Source: an uncultured Eubacteriales bacterium
GTDB lineage: Bacteria; Bacillota; Clostridia; Oscillospirales; Oscillospiraceae
Assembly: GCA_934572535.1 (NCBI GenBank)
Contig: CAKTLJ010000018.1
Coordinates: forward strand, 1-32,617
Reading direction: 5' to 3'
Length of the DNA stretch: 32,617 bases
In this document: in pieces, positions 7,355-15,149 of the stretch
Layout of the letters: every line of letters starts with the position of its first letter
Position numbering within the stretch: the first letter of the stretch is position 1
Notes under the pieces: model-generated
Database searches by the model: none
Told to the model about the DNA's origin: nothing
What the model saw: the letters and a program-made list of their open reading frames with translations, nothing else
Translations under genes and position numbers: made by a program

Positions 7355-7822
7355 TCAGGAGGCTTTGTCTTGCGTATCTGCCTGGAGAGAGAAAACGACC
7401 AGCTCAAAGGCGTCGATCTTCCAGGTGTGATCTTCCTTTTTCATAGAGATGTCGATCGCACCGGAAAATGTATTTGGATCGGTGAAGTGGACCGTGATGG
7501 TGGCGGACGCTTTGCCCTTCTGCACATCGCCCAAGCTCCACTGCAACGCAGAGAACTTTGTCAGGATGTCCTGCACAGCCTCAGTCTGAGAAGCCGCCTG
7601 GAGCAGGGGTCCGATGTATTGGTTGTCCCGGAGCTTGATGATTCGGTCTAGCTTCTGGCTCCCATCCTGGGTCAGGTGGGAGCGCAGACCCTCTAACCCA
7701 TTCTCCTGTACGTCTTCCAGCGCGCCTTTCAGCGCGTAAGCGGGGGAGTGGACCGTCTGCCAGGCGAACACACTGCCGCCAACGAGCAGGATCAACACGA
7801 CGACTGCGATTATCTTTTTCAT
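7355..7822 (-). CDS. Small membrane-anchored or secreted protein of the kinase/exporter operon
   Basis: A 155-residue protein starting MKKIIAVVVLILLVGGSVFA, an uncleaved anchor or signal peptide (AWQ could be a cleavage site). The exported ~130 residues begin with a helix (YALKGALEDVQENGLEGLRSHL) and end in a beta-rich part (ASATITVHFTDP, HTWKIDAFELVVF), the pattern of NTF2-like/DUF4878-type domains. There is no lipobox cysteine. ATG has AAAGG about 12 bases upstream. It is the last gene of the PP2C-kinase-FHA/ABC unit, 33 bases after the exporter, so it may be a periplasm-facing partner or substrate-handling subunit of that exporter (inference). Confidence 0.75.
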   Translation of the reverse strand: MKKIIAVVVLILLVGGSVFAWQTVHSPAYALKGALEDVQENGLEGLRSHLTQDGSQKLDRIIKLRDNQYIGPLLQAASQTEAVQDILTKFSALQWSLGDVQKGKASATITVHFTDPNTFSGAIDISMKKEDHTWKIDAFELVVFSLQADTQDKAS

Positions 7823-7855
7823 GGGGCACGACCTTTCTGGTTTGGTGAGATGACG

Positions 7856-10183
7856 TTATCCTTCGTCTCGTCCAATTTTAGAGAGGACGATGCGGGCCAA
7901 GACCAAGGAGACAGCTAGGAAGAGGAGCAAGATCCCCCAATCCGTGAGCAGATGCTCTTTGGTAAACGAAAAGAACGCTTCCGCTTCGTGGTCCAGTGGA
8001 AGCCCTTCCTGCTGGAGTTTTAGAGGGAGTTCATTCAAGTTTGCCGTGGAGCCATAGCCCTCCATGCTCCACCGGCACAGGGCAAACCAGGAAATGGATT
8101 CCGATATGCCATCCAGCTTGAAGATCAGCCCGGAAAACAGGATTTGAGGCATGAGCAGGATGGGGGCTACGGTCATGGCACGGTCTGCGTTTGTGAAGAG
8201 ACAGGAGACAAAGAGACCCATCCCTGCCGATGCGATGGCGGTTAGAAATGTTGTGATCAACAGTTCCGGATACGACGGCAGAAACAAGCCATCTTCCGGA
8301 AGGCCCACCAGCACAGCAAAAACACCTGTGACCAGTACGCTCTGGACTAAGCACAGCACACCCAAAACTGTGATCTTGGAGAAGAGATAGGCGCTGAGGG
8401 ATAAGCCCGTCATATACTCGCGCTTGAGAATGACTCGCTCTTTACAGACCTCTTGGATGGCATTGAGCATACCGATCCAGAACGCTGAGCAGGAGAGGGC
8501 GAAGAGCAGACTCTTGGTCATCTCATATTGCTCAAATTGCTGGTCATTGGCAACGAACGAGATGAGCAGGGACAAGATCGGGGCCTGACAGAGCAGCAAG
8601 AGCAGGCGCTGTCGGTCGTTGCAGACCAACTTGACATACCGGCTGCACAACACGCCTACTTGACGAAGGCGATGTTTTGCTGCGCGGCGTCCCGGTTGAC
8701 TGGCCGGTGGGACTTTGGCGGGACCGGCAGCCAGGTGCCGGTAACGGTCTCGCCAAAAGGTGGCTCTTTCGGTGATAAGCGTGTAAATATCGATCACATC
8801 TGCGACGCTGAAAAAGGACAGTGCGTCGTCGTAAGGACCGAAGTAACAGAGGTTGCCGCCCTTACCCATGAAGGCGATCTTATCGCACAGCCGCAGCTGC
8901 AATGTGCTGTGGGTGACTAAGATCACGGTCTTTCCGCTGTCAGCCATTTGTCGAAGGGAGTGCATCAGGCTGCGCTCGGTCCCGGGATCTAGGCCGGAAG
9001 CCGGTTCATCCAGGAAGAGCAGGCTGGGATCGGAGAGAAGCTCGACAGCGATGCTGGCCCTTTTCCGCTGGCCTCCGCTGAGGGAACGGATCATACTATG
9101 GGTCTTTTCGTCCAGCTCCACCATGTGGATGGCGCGCTGAATGGCGGCTTTTCGTTCGGCGTCTGTGGTGTCCTTAGGCAGACGGAGCTTGGTGGTGTAG
9201 AGCAGCATGTCGTACAACGTCAGGTTATCGTAGACGATATCCGACTGGGGAACATAGCCGATGATCTGTTTCATGGCATCGAAGTTCTGATATAGATTTA
9301 CGCCATTGATGTACACGTTGCCCGCAGCGGGCTTCAGATAGCCACAGAGCGCGTTGAGCAGCGTTGATTTTCCTGCGCCAGAGCCGCCTACGATCGCCAC
9401 GAGCTCTCCGGGCTTGATGCTTAAACTGGTGTGGTTACAAGTGATGAAAGCTTTGCTTCCCTTCCCCCGCCGGATGACCACGTCAGAGGCATCTACGGAG
9501 ATGCCTTTTTTGTAGGTGCAGTAGGAGAGCGCGGCAGAAGTAAAGATGAGCTTGGAGTTGGTAATGGTGATGACATCTTTTTCGTGCAGCCTGACTTTTC
9601 CTGTGACGGGCTGCTCGTTGACAGTCAGGCCGTTGGTGCTGCCAGTGTCGGTGAGATAAAAACCGTCTGCCTCCCGTGTGATCTTTGCATGGCATTTGGA
9701 TACCCCCACATGGGATAGAACGATCGTACAGGAGGGGTCACGGCCAATGGAGATCTCCTGCTTATCCTGGATGGGGAAGGTATGCCACTGGTTGGTGGCG
9801 CCGTCCTCTGAGAAAACGAAGAGGACGCCTTCGGCGATCGTCTCGATCCCGTCGTCGATGCGGAGAAAATCGCCGCTGCTGATGACCTGGGTGGAGATAT
9901 TGGCATTGTTGTAAAGGATGCCATTTTTGCTGCCGCAGTCCTCTACGATGAGTTGTCCGCCGGAGAAAAAGAATTTTCCGTGCAGACGGGAGACGATATG
10001 GGAGGTCAGAATGATATCGTTTCCAGGCTCCCGGCCGAAGGTGATGACCGGTTTTTTAAAATAGCTCAGACGAAGGCTGTAGGGGGGCTTGTGCGCGTCA
10101 AAGATCGTAAGGATCTGGCCCGACTGCCCAACGGGAGGAGGGGGTGTGGTGATTCTGGTGGTCTTGTCAAACTCCTGGAGCAT
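7856..10183 (-). CDS. Double-FHA ABC exporter (FHA-FHA-ATPase-permease), Rv1747-like
   Basis: A 775-residue fusion. Two FHA domains come first: one with FGREPGNDIIL, SRLHGKF and GSKNG (about residues 40-120), one with IGRDPSCTIVL, SKCHAKI and GSTNGLTVN (about 140-210). Both keep the arginine, serine and asparagine that read phosphothreonine. An ABCG-type ATPase follows: Walker A GGSGAGKST, signature LSGGQRKRAS, Walker B LLFLDEPASGLDPG, switch VTHST. The last ~260 residues are an ABC-2 permease of about six membrane segments. The order matches mycobacterial Rv1747, whose FHA domains are controlled by the neighbouring kinase PknF. The start is taken as ATG 10183, with AAAGGAGAGG 9 bases upstream; an in-frame TTG at 10207 is less likely. 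The N terminus has a threonine-rich DKTTRITTPP stretch. The substrate is unknown. Confidence 0.93.
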   Translation of the reverse strand: MLQEFDKTTRITTPPPPVGQSGQILTIFDAHKPPYSLRLSYFKKPVITFGREPGNDIILTSHIVSRLHGKFFFSGGQLIVEDCGSKNGILYNNANISTQVISSGDFLRIDDGIETIAEGVLFVFSEDGATNQWHTFPIQDKQEISIGRDPSCTIVLSHVGVSKCHAKITREADGFYLTDTGSTNGLTVNEQPVTGKVRLHEKDVITITNSKLIFTSAALSYCTYKKGISVDASDVVIRRGKGSKAFITCNHTSLSIKPGELVAIVGGSGAGKSTLLNALCGYLKPAAGNVYINGVNLYQNFDAMKQIIGYVPQSDIVYDNLTLYDMLLYTTKLRLPKDTTDAERKAAIQRAIHMVELDEKTHSMIRSLSGGQRKRASIAVELLSDPSLLFLDEPASGLDPGTERSLMHSLRQMADSGKTVILVTHSTLQLRLCDKIAFMGKGGNLCYFGPYDDALSFFSVADVIDIYTLITERATFWRDRYRHLAAGPAKVPPASQPGRRAAKHRLRQVGVLCSRYVKLVCNDRQRLLLLLCQAPILSLLISFVANDQQFEQYEMTKSLLFALSCSAFWIGMLNAIQEVCKERVILKREYMTGLSLSAYLFSKITVLGVLCLVQSVLVTGVFAVLVGLPEDGLFLPSYPELLITTFLTAIASAGMGLFVSCLFTNADRAMTVAPILLMPQILFSGLIFKLDGISESISWFALCRWSMEGYGSTANLNELPLKLQQEGLPLDHEAEAFFSFTKEHLLTDWGILLLFLAVSLVLARIVLSKIGRDEG

Positions 10184-10203
10184 GTGATACCTCTCCTTTC
10201 CGG

Positions 10204-11940
10204 TCAATAAACAACCTTTTCGAGCTGCTCGATGTTTTCGGCATAATCGCAGATAAGCCAGCGGCCGTCATTCTGGCGCGTCACGACGTAGACGCACCGT
10301 TGCTTCAGGTAGTAGTAGGCATCGCTGTCGTAGTTATAGACATCATATTCCTCTATCGAAGTCACATGATAGGTATTTTCGTTGATTTTTTTGTGATCAA
10401 TGATCCGATAGTCGAGCAGATCCTCATAGAGACTGCTGTTCCGAATGAATTTCTTTTGCATCTCTTCCAGATTACTTCCACTCTTCACGGCAGCGTTGAG
10501 CTGGGAATACCCGCCGTTGTTGATGTCCTGGATGTAGGCGTATAGATAGGTCATTACGGCGTCATCTACGTCGGCGATCGTATCTGCCAATGTTTCCTGG
10601 GGTTCCTGGTCGAGGTCTTCTGGTGGTGTTTCCTGGAGCGGGTCTTGGAGATCCTCTTGGATGGGGTCTCGTTCTGCGTCATCGTCCATTGGCTCCGCGA
10701 GGCTGGTCCCCTGGGCAGCTCCCCCCATTTTGTCCTGCGTTTTCAGTGTGAGCAGAACTGTCACGGAGATGACAGCAATGAGCGCAAAAATGACCAGCGC
10801 AATGACCAATCCCTTGTTGGAGGAGGATTTCTTTTTCGGTGGTGCTCCAAACGTAGGCACTTGCTCGTACCTCGGCGGCTGGTACTGCGGGGGTTGTGGA
10901 TAGGGCTGCTGGGGCGGGGCACTATAGCGGGGCGGCGGCATATCATAATTCCGACGCACGGAAACGGTGTTATCGCCTGCATTGTGGGCTCGATGAACGG
11001 AAACAGTGGCATCGGGATCATCCCCTTCGCCCTTGGCCGCCGCAGTGAGGGCGACCTGAAATTCCTCCGGCGAATTGTAGCGCCACTGCGGATCAGGGGA
11101 ACAGGCCTTCAGGATCACGCGGGCCAAGGCGGGCGGAGCGTTTCGGGGCGGCGGCAGCGGCTCACCGCGCAGCCGCCGGTCCAAGGCGTTTTTCCGCGCG
11201 ATGGGGTCTTTGAACTCGGAATCAGATGTCAGGAAGGGATACCAGTTATCGTTGAGCAGGCGATATAGCACGATGCCCAGAGAATAGATGTCTGCCCGGG
11301 CGTCGTAGTAACTCCCGGCGGCGACTTCCGGGGCCATGTAATTGTACGTACCCTTTTGGGAGAGGCTGCCGGAGAGATTCTCCAGTTTCCTGGCTACGCC
11401 GAAGTCGCCCAGCTTGAAAAAGCCAAAGTCGTTGACGAAAATATTTTCTGGCTTGATATCCCGATGAATGATGTTTTTCTTTTGGCAGATGGCCAGGGCT
11501 TGGCAGATCTCACAGCCGAGCTTGATGGCTTCCTCTTGGGGAAGCTGGCGCTCTTGCAGATATTGCGGGAAGGGAGTGAGCAGCTCCATGCGGATGAAAA
11601 TATCCCATCCGACAGAATCTGTGTGTTCGACAACCTTATAGTCTTCTACGCTGACGATATTCTGCATCCCTTTCAGGGATTCCATGACGCGGATCTCATT
11701 GATAAAGTCGTTCACGACGCTTTGGAAATAGGTCTTGCTGTCATCCAGACTCAATCCCTCGGCGTGCAGGGACTCCACTTCCGAGGGATTTTGTGGGATA
11801 GAAATGACTTTGATCGCGGCGCTGCTTTCCAGGCCGTGTTCTTTGCGGACGGCTTTGTAGACTACGCCATAGGAACCGGACCCGATCCGCTCCACGACGG
11901 TCCATTCCGGCCATACGCTAGATATCTCTATGTGTTCCAT
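10204..11940 (-). CDS. Transmembrane Hanks-type Ser/Thr protein kinase with extracellular NTF2-like domain
   Basis: A 578-residue membrane kinase. Kinase domain ~14-300: glycine loop GSGSYGVV (20-27), lysine K44 in AAIKV, HRDIKPENI (159-167), DFG (179-181), and activation segment ending APEV (203-206). A proline/glutamine-rich juxtamembrane region (335-370) leads to one membrane helix (about 377-398). An acidic linker precedes an outer domain (about 450-578) that looks NTF2-like, similar to the outer domains of TcaA/YvbJ-type proteins. PASTA repeats are absent, so this is not a PrkC/PknB orthologue. Two related T-V-S-V-x-R motifs (312-317 and 325-330) could be phosphothreonine sites for the adjacent FHA exporter. 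The start overlaps the phosphatase gene by 23 bases, and the stop is 20 bases from the exporter start: one operon. Confidence 0.95.
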   Translation of the reverse strand: MEHIEISSVWPEWTVVERIGSGSYGVVYKAVRKEHGLESSAAIKVISIPQNPSEVESLHAEGLSLDDSKTYFQSVVNDFINEIRVMESLKGMQNIVSVEDYKVVEHTDSVGWDIFIRMELLTPFPQYLQERQLPQEEAIKLGCEICQALAICQKKNIIHRDIKPENIFVNDFGFFKLGDFGVARKLENLSGSLSQKGTYNYMAPEVAAGSYYDARADIYSLGIVLYRLLNDNWYPFLTSDSEFKDPIARKNALDRRLRGEPLPPPRNAPPALARVILKACSPDPQWRYNSPEEFQVALTAAAKGEGDDPDATVSVHRAHNAGDNTVSVRRNYDMPPPRYSAPPQQPYPQPPQYQPPRYEQVPTFGAPPKKKSSSNKGLVIALVIFALIAVISVTVLLTLKTQDKMGGAAQGTSLAEPMDDDAERDPIQEDLQDPLQETPPEDLDQEPQETLADTIADVDDAVMTYLYAYIQDINNGGYSQLNAAVKSGSNLEEMQKKFIRNSSLYEDLLDYRIIDHKKINENTYHVTSIEEYDVYNYDSDAYYYLKQRCVYVVTRQNDGRWLICDYAENIEQLEKVVY

Positions 11941-12727
11941 GGTTCTTTTCTCTTTTCCTGAATAAAATGTGTTTTCGTTTCTCTCTTTGGACCCTGCACA
12001 GGATCAAGGTAATGTTGTCTTTGCCTCCGGCCGCCAGCGCTGTGTGCAGCAGAGCGTCCGGCAGCTCAGAAAAGGGGAGACTTGCGAAAAGCGCTTCCAT
12101 CACATCCAGGGGGACCATATCAGTCAGACCGTCTGAGCAAATGAGATACAAGTCTCCATCGTGGTAAGCGCCTCTGGCGAAGTAGGGCTTTAGGGTCAGC
12201 TCAGACGGAGGGATGCCCAGGTTTTGTGACAGAGGCGGCTTGCGTCCAAACACACCCGCGGAAACGTGGTCCTCCGAGATTTGCCTGAGTTCTCCATCGG
12301 CGTATAAAAAGATTTTGCTATCGCCCAAATTACATAAGCTGACTTCTTCCGCGGAGAACAGCAGCATTGCCGCTGTAGTCCCTGTGGATCGGATATTGTG
12401 GGAAGCGGAATAGCTGCAAATGGCGTCGTTGGCCGCGCGGCACAGGGCGCTCAGCGCCTCCAGCGGGGGATCGGTCAAGGGAAACTTAGCCGCAGTCTGG
12501 GCGGCCAGGTGCGCAGCGATCTCTCCGTGTTCTTCTCCTCCCATCCCGTCGAATACGCCGAACAGGGCGGGCGGCTCCGGCCCGACGCACCCGAACAGGG
12601 GTCCGTCCTCCTGGTTTCCTTCTTCCGGCAGGGGGAGGAAGGAACGGAGGCAAATCAGATTGTCCTGGTTCAGCCCACGGCAAAGACCGGGATGGGTGAG
12701 CCAGGCATATTCTATCGTGTAGTTCAT
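11918..12727 (-). CDS. PP2C-family Ser/Thr protein phosphatase
   Basis: A 269-residue cytoplasmic metal-dependent phosphatase. PPM motifs in order: R/N-x-D near the N terminus (CRGLNQDN), FGVFDGMGGEEHGE (metal ligands), STGTTAAMLL, NLGDSKIFLY, ICSDGLTDMV and KDNITLILCR, all with metal-binding aspartates kept. There is no membrane segment. ATG 12727 follows TAGGGGGG at 5 bases; earlier in-frame starts lack a binding site. The end overlaps the kinase start, so it is the first gene of the unit and probably reverses phosphorylation by the kinase, as PstP/PrpC-type enzymes do. An insertion with an acidic EEGNQEDG loop before the DGMGG motif is slightly unusual. Confidence 0.95.
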   Translation of the reverse strand: MNYTIEYAWLTHPGLCRGLNQDNLICLRSFLPLPEEGNQEDGPLFGCVGPEPPALFGVFDGMGGEEHGEIAAHLAAQTAAKFPLTDPPLEALSALCRAANDAICSYSASHNIRSTGTTAAMLLFSAEEVSLCNLGDSKIFLYADGELRQISEDHVSAGVFGRKPPLSQNLGIPPSELTLKPYFARGAYHDGDLYLICSDGLTDMVPLDVMEALFASLPFSELPDALLHTALAAGGKDNITLILCRVQREKRKHILFRKREKNHGTHRDI

Positions 12728-12815
12728 AGCATCCCCCCTATATACTGTCCATTCTCGCGGTCCAATTGTGTCGTTTGCGGGATAGTTCGCAGCGCACATT
12801 CAGCCCTTTAAAGCA

Positions 12816-12843
12816 ATCATAGCACATTGTCATAGAAAAGCAA
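12816..12843 (-). promoter_or_regulatory. Candidate promoter of the phosphatase-kinase-exporter operon
   Basis: On the minus strand TTGCTT (12838-12843) and TATGAT (12816-12821) with a 16-base spacer, about 90 bases before the phosphatase start. It is the only plausible promoter seen in the gap. Confidence 0.5.
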
Positions 12844-12872
12844 TCCATTTGCAAAAATAACACGATAAATCA

Positions 12873-12913
12873 AAAAAACTCCAATTCTCAAACGGCGAGA
12901 ATTGGAGTTTTTT
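12873..12913. terminator. Intrinsic terminator, mainly for the uracil-DNA glycosylase gene
   Basis: AAAAAACTCCAATTCTC (12873-12889) is perfectly inverted at 12897-12913 with a 7-base loop. An A-run on one side and a T-run on the other make it active in both directions; on the minus strand it lies 40 bases after the glycosylase stop. Confidence 0.88.
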
Positions 12914-12953
12914 AACTTGTGCGCATGTGGGGATTCTGCCCCTCCCGCCGAGG

Positions 12954-13535
12954 TCATTCAAATGGGTCGGAAAAGGTCTCCGGGCACAGTTCCCGGATCT
13001 TGGCCTGGAGGCGCTTGAGGTCCTCAAAGGTCTCCGGCCGCTTGTTGGGGTCCCGCAGCAGGGCAGAGGGGTGATACAGGGCCATGATCGGTACCCCGGC
13101 CCGCTCAAACCATTGGCCATGTTGACGTGTAATGCGAAAGTCCTTGTCAATGATCCGCATCGCGGCCACGCGCCCCAGACAGACGATGATCTTCGGCTTG
13201 AGCAGGGCGGTCTGGCTGCGCAGATAGCCGATGCAGGCCTCCTGCTCGATGTTCAGGGGGTCGCGGTTCCTGGGCGGGCGGCACTTGACGATGTTGGCGA
13301 TGTAGACGTTGCTGCGGTCCAGGTCGATGACCGACAGCATCACGTCCAAAAATTGCCCGGCAGGCCCCACGAAGGGCTCCCCTTGCAGGTCCTCCTGCTC
13401 GCCGGGGCCTTCGCCGATGAACAGCACGTCGGCCTGTCGATCGCCCACGCCGAAGACCACGTTGGTCCGGGTGTCCGCCAGGGCGCAGCCTTGGCAGGTC
13501 ATGCAGCGCTGCTCCAGTTCTTCCCACGTTACCAT
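12954..13535 (-). CDS. Uracil-DNA glycosylase, Fe-S family 4/5 type
   Basis: A 193-residue cytoplasmic base-excision repair enzyme that removes uracil from DNA. Four cysteines in the family pattern (C14 and C17 at the N terminus, C85 in NIVKCRPPRNR, C101) would hold a [4Fe-4S] cluster. The catalytic motif is GEGPGEQED (41-49), and the DNA-intercalation motif is YHPSALLRDP near residue 155. ATG 13535 follows GGAGGG; the frame runs open further upstream, but that part overlaps spoVAE and is not likely coding. It has its own promoter just after spoVAE. The clustered cysteines make it the bacterial UdgX/TTUDGA-like group rather than E. coli Ung. Confidence 0.92.
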   Translation of the reverse strand: MVTWEELEQRCMTCQGCALADTRTNVVFGVGDRQADVLFIGEGPGEQEDLQGEPFVGPAGQFLDVMLSVIDLDRSNVYIANIVKCRPPRNRDPLNIEQEACIGYLRSQTALLKPKIIVCLGRVAAMRIIDKDFRITRQHGQWFERAGVPIMALYHPSALLRDPNKRPETFEDLKRLQAKIRELCPETFSDPFE

Positions 13536-13563
13536 TCCGTGCCCTCCTTCCTCGTTTTCTGCT

Positions 13564-13592
13564 ATTATATCAGGCCACGAGGAAAAAGACAA
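13564..13592 (-). promoter_or_regulatory. Promoter of the uracil-DNA glycosylase gene
   Basis: On the minus strand TTGTCT (13587-13592) and TATAAT (13564-13569) with a 17-base spacer, inside the 61-base gap after spoVAE. This suggests vegetative expression separate from the sporulation genes upstream. Confidence 0.65.
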
Positions 13593-13596
13593 CGGG

Positions 13597-13965
13597 TCAT
13601 GGCTTCGGCTTGGCTCGAAAGAGAACGGCTGCCGCCGCCCCGAAGAAGACCGCCGCGGCGATGCCCCCGGCGCTGGCGCTGACGCCGCCCATGAGCGCCC
13701 CGAGCAGGCCGCTCTCCGCCACGCCCTTGGAAACACCCACGGCCAGGTTGTAGCCAAAGCCCGTCAGGGGGACGGTGGCCCCGGCCCCGCAGAGGTCCAC
13801 CAGCGGGCGGTAGAGGCCGGTGGCGCCCAGGACCACCCCGGCCACCACATAGAGGACCAGGATGCGGGCGGGGGTCAGCTTGGTCCGGTCGATGAGGACC
13901 TGCCCGATCAGGCAGAGCACGCCGCCGCAAAGGAAGGCGGCCAGATAGGTTCCGGGGCTGCTCAT
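13597..13965 (-). CDS. spoVAE: Stage V sporulation protein AE
   Basis: A 122-residue membrane protein with three or four hydrophobic segments, matching SpoVAE/SpoVAEb (LAAFLCGGVLCLIGQVLIDR; GLYRPLVDLCGAGATVPLTG; GFGYNLAVGVSKGV). Family knowledge: SpoVA proteins sit in the inner spore membrane and move Ca-dipicolinic acid into the forming spore and out on germination. ATG 13965 overlaps the spoVAD stop as ATGA and is preceded by AAAGGAGGGGG, so the two are translationally coupled. Expected to be sigma-G controlled. Confidence 0.93.
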   Translation of the reverse strand: MSSPGTYLAAFLCGGVLCLIGQVLIDRTKLTPARILVLYVVAGVVLGATGLYRPLVDLCGAGATVPLTGFGYNLAVGVSKGVAESGLLGALMGGVSASAGGIAAAVFFGAAAAVLFRAKPKP

Positions 13966-14993
13966 TTGCCCCCTCCTTTCTTCTCCGTGGTGATGGCGAT
14001 GGCGTGGCAGATGCCGGGGATGCTCTCCCCCTGCATGGTGGAGGTGGGGGAGTGGAGCGCCCCCGTGCCGCAGAAGAGCAGGTTTTTCAGCCCGCCCTCC
14101 CGCATCTGCCGAAGCAGGGAGGCGGTGAGGACCACGGCGCTGCACCCGCAGCCGGACCCGCCCGCGTGGACGTCCTGCGCGTCGGCGTGGAAGAGGAGGC
14201 AGCCGCAGTCGTCATACCGGGGGGTGAGGTCCACGCCGTCCCGCCGGAAGAAGTCGAGGACGATCTCCTTGCCCAGGCTCCCCAGGTCGCCGGTGACGAT
14301 GCGGTCGTAAAAGTCGGGGGTGCGCCCGGTGTCCTGGAAGTGGGCCTGGAGGGTCGCGTAGGCCGCCGGGGCCATGGCGGCCCCCATGTTGTTTGCGTCG
14401 GTGATCCCCTTGTCCGTGACCTTGCCGACGGTCACGTGGGTGAGGTAGGGGCCGCTCCCGCTCTGCCCCAGGATGACCGCGCCGGATCCGGTGGCCGTCC
14501 ATTGGGCGGTGGGCGGCTTCTGCCCGCCGTATTCCAGCGGAGTGCGGTACTGCCGCTCCGCCGAGCAGAAGTGGGAGGAGGTCAGCGCGGCGACATAGCG
14601 CCCAAAGCCCCCGTCCAGGAGCATGGCTCCGAGGGCCAGGCTCTCCGCCATGGTGGAGCAGGCCCCATACAGCCCGAAGAAGGGCACGTCCATGGCCCGC
14701 AGGGAATAGGATGTGGCGATACACTGGTTGAGCAGGTCCCCGGCGAGGATGTAGTCCAGCTCCTTGGGGTTGACCCCGGCCTTTTTCAGCGCGCAGTGCA
14801 GGGCCTTCTGCTGCATGGCGGTCTCGGCCTTTTCCCAGCTTTTCTCCCCAAACGTGTCGTCCGTCCCAACGAAGTCAAAATAGGCGGCCAGCGGCCCCTG
14901 GCCCTCCTTCCTGCCCACCGCGCTGCCGAAGCCGATGACGGCGGGCGGCGAGGCGAAGCAGACGGTCTGCTGTCCGAGTTTTTTCGTGTCCAA
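13962..14993 (-). CDS. spoVAD: Stage V sporulation protein AD
   Basis: A 343-residue thiolase-fold protein (GFGSAVGRKEGQGPLAAYFD, GACSTMAESLALGA, ATGSGAVILG). SpoVAD is a soluble, membrane-associated dipicolinic acid-binding subunit of the spore SpoVA channel; it resembles beta-ketoacyl synthases but is not an enzyme. Start choice: TTG 14993 with GGGAGAG about 7 bases upstream, giving MDTKKLGQQTV; an ATG 5 bases earlier is out of frame. spoVAC, which normally precedes spoVAD, is not present here: upstream lies a divergent SecB-like gene. No clear sigma-G promoter could be picked out by eye. Confidence 0.95.
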   Translation of the reverse strand: MDTKKLGQQTVCFASPPAVIGFGSAVGRKEGQGPLAAYFDFVGTDDTFGEKSWEKAETAMQQKALHCALKKAGVNPKELDYILAGDLLNQCIATSYSLRAMDVPFFGLYGACSTMAESLALGAMLLDGGFGRYVAALTSSHFCSAERQYRTPLEYGGQKPPTAQWTATGSGAVILGQSGSGPYLTHVTVGKVTDKGITDANNMGAAMAPAAYATLQAHFQDTGRTPDFYDRIVTGDLGSLGKEIVLDFFRRDGVDLTPRYDDCGCLLFHADAQDVHAGGSGCGCSAVVLTASLLRQMREGGLKNLLFCGTGALHSPTSTMQGESIPGICHAIAITTEKKGGGK

Positions 14994-15084
14994 AGCATTC
15001 TCTCCCTTGGTTGGATTGCCCTGTTAGTTTGCGCCAGCCCGGCGGGGATTATTCCGGGCCGCGAGGGAAAAGGCAGAAAGCGCT

Positions 15085-15113
15085 GGACTTTCCTTTCCGC
15101 TCTGTATTATAAT
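15085..15113 (+). promoter_or_regulatory. Possible promoter for the SecB-like gene
   Basis: A perfect -10 TATAAT (15108-15113) with a poor -35 (GGACTT, 15085-15090) at 17 bases. It lies about 35 bases before the start codon. Confidence 0.45.
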
Positions 15114-15149
15114 AGGGGCATACTATTCCAGAAAGGAAGACCATGCTCT

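Noticed and set aside
14004..15149. Upstream extension of the SecB-like frame over spoVAD
   Set aside because: Antisense to spoVAD and very Gly/Ala/Arg rich; a good ribosome binding site and start exist at 15150.
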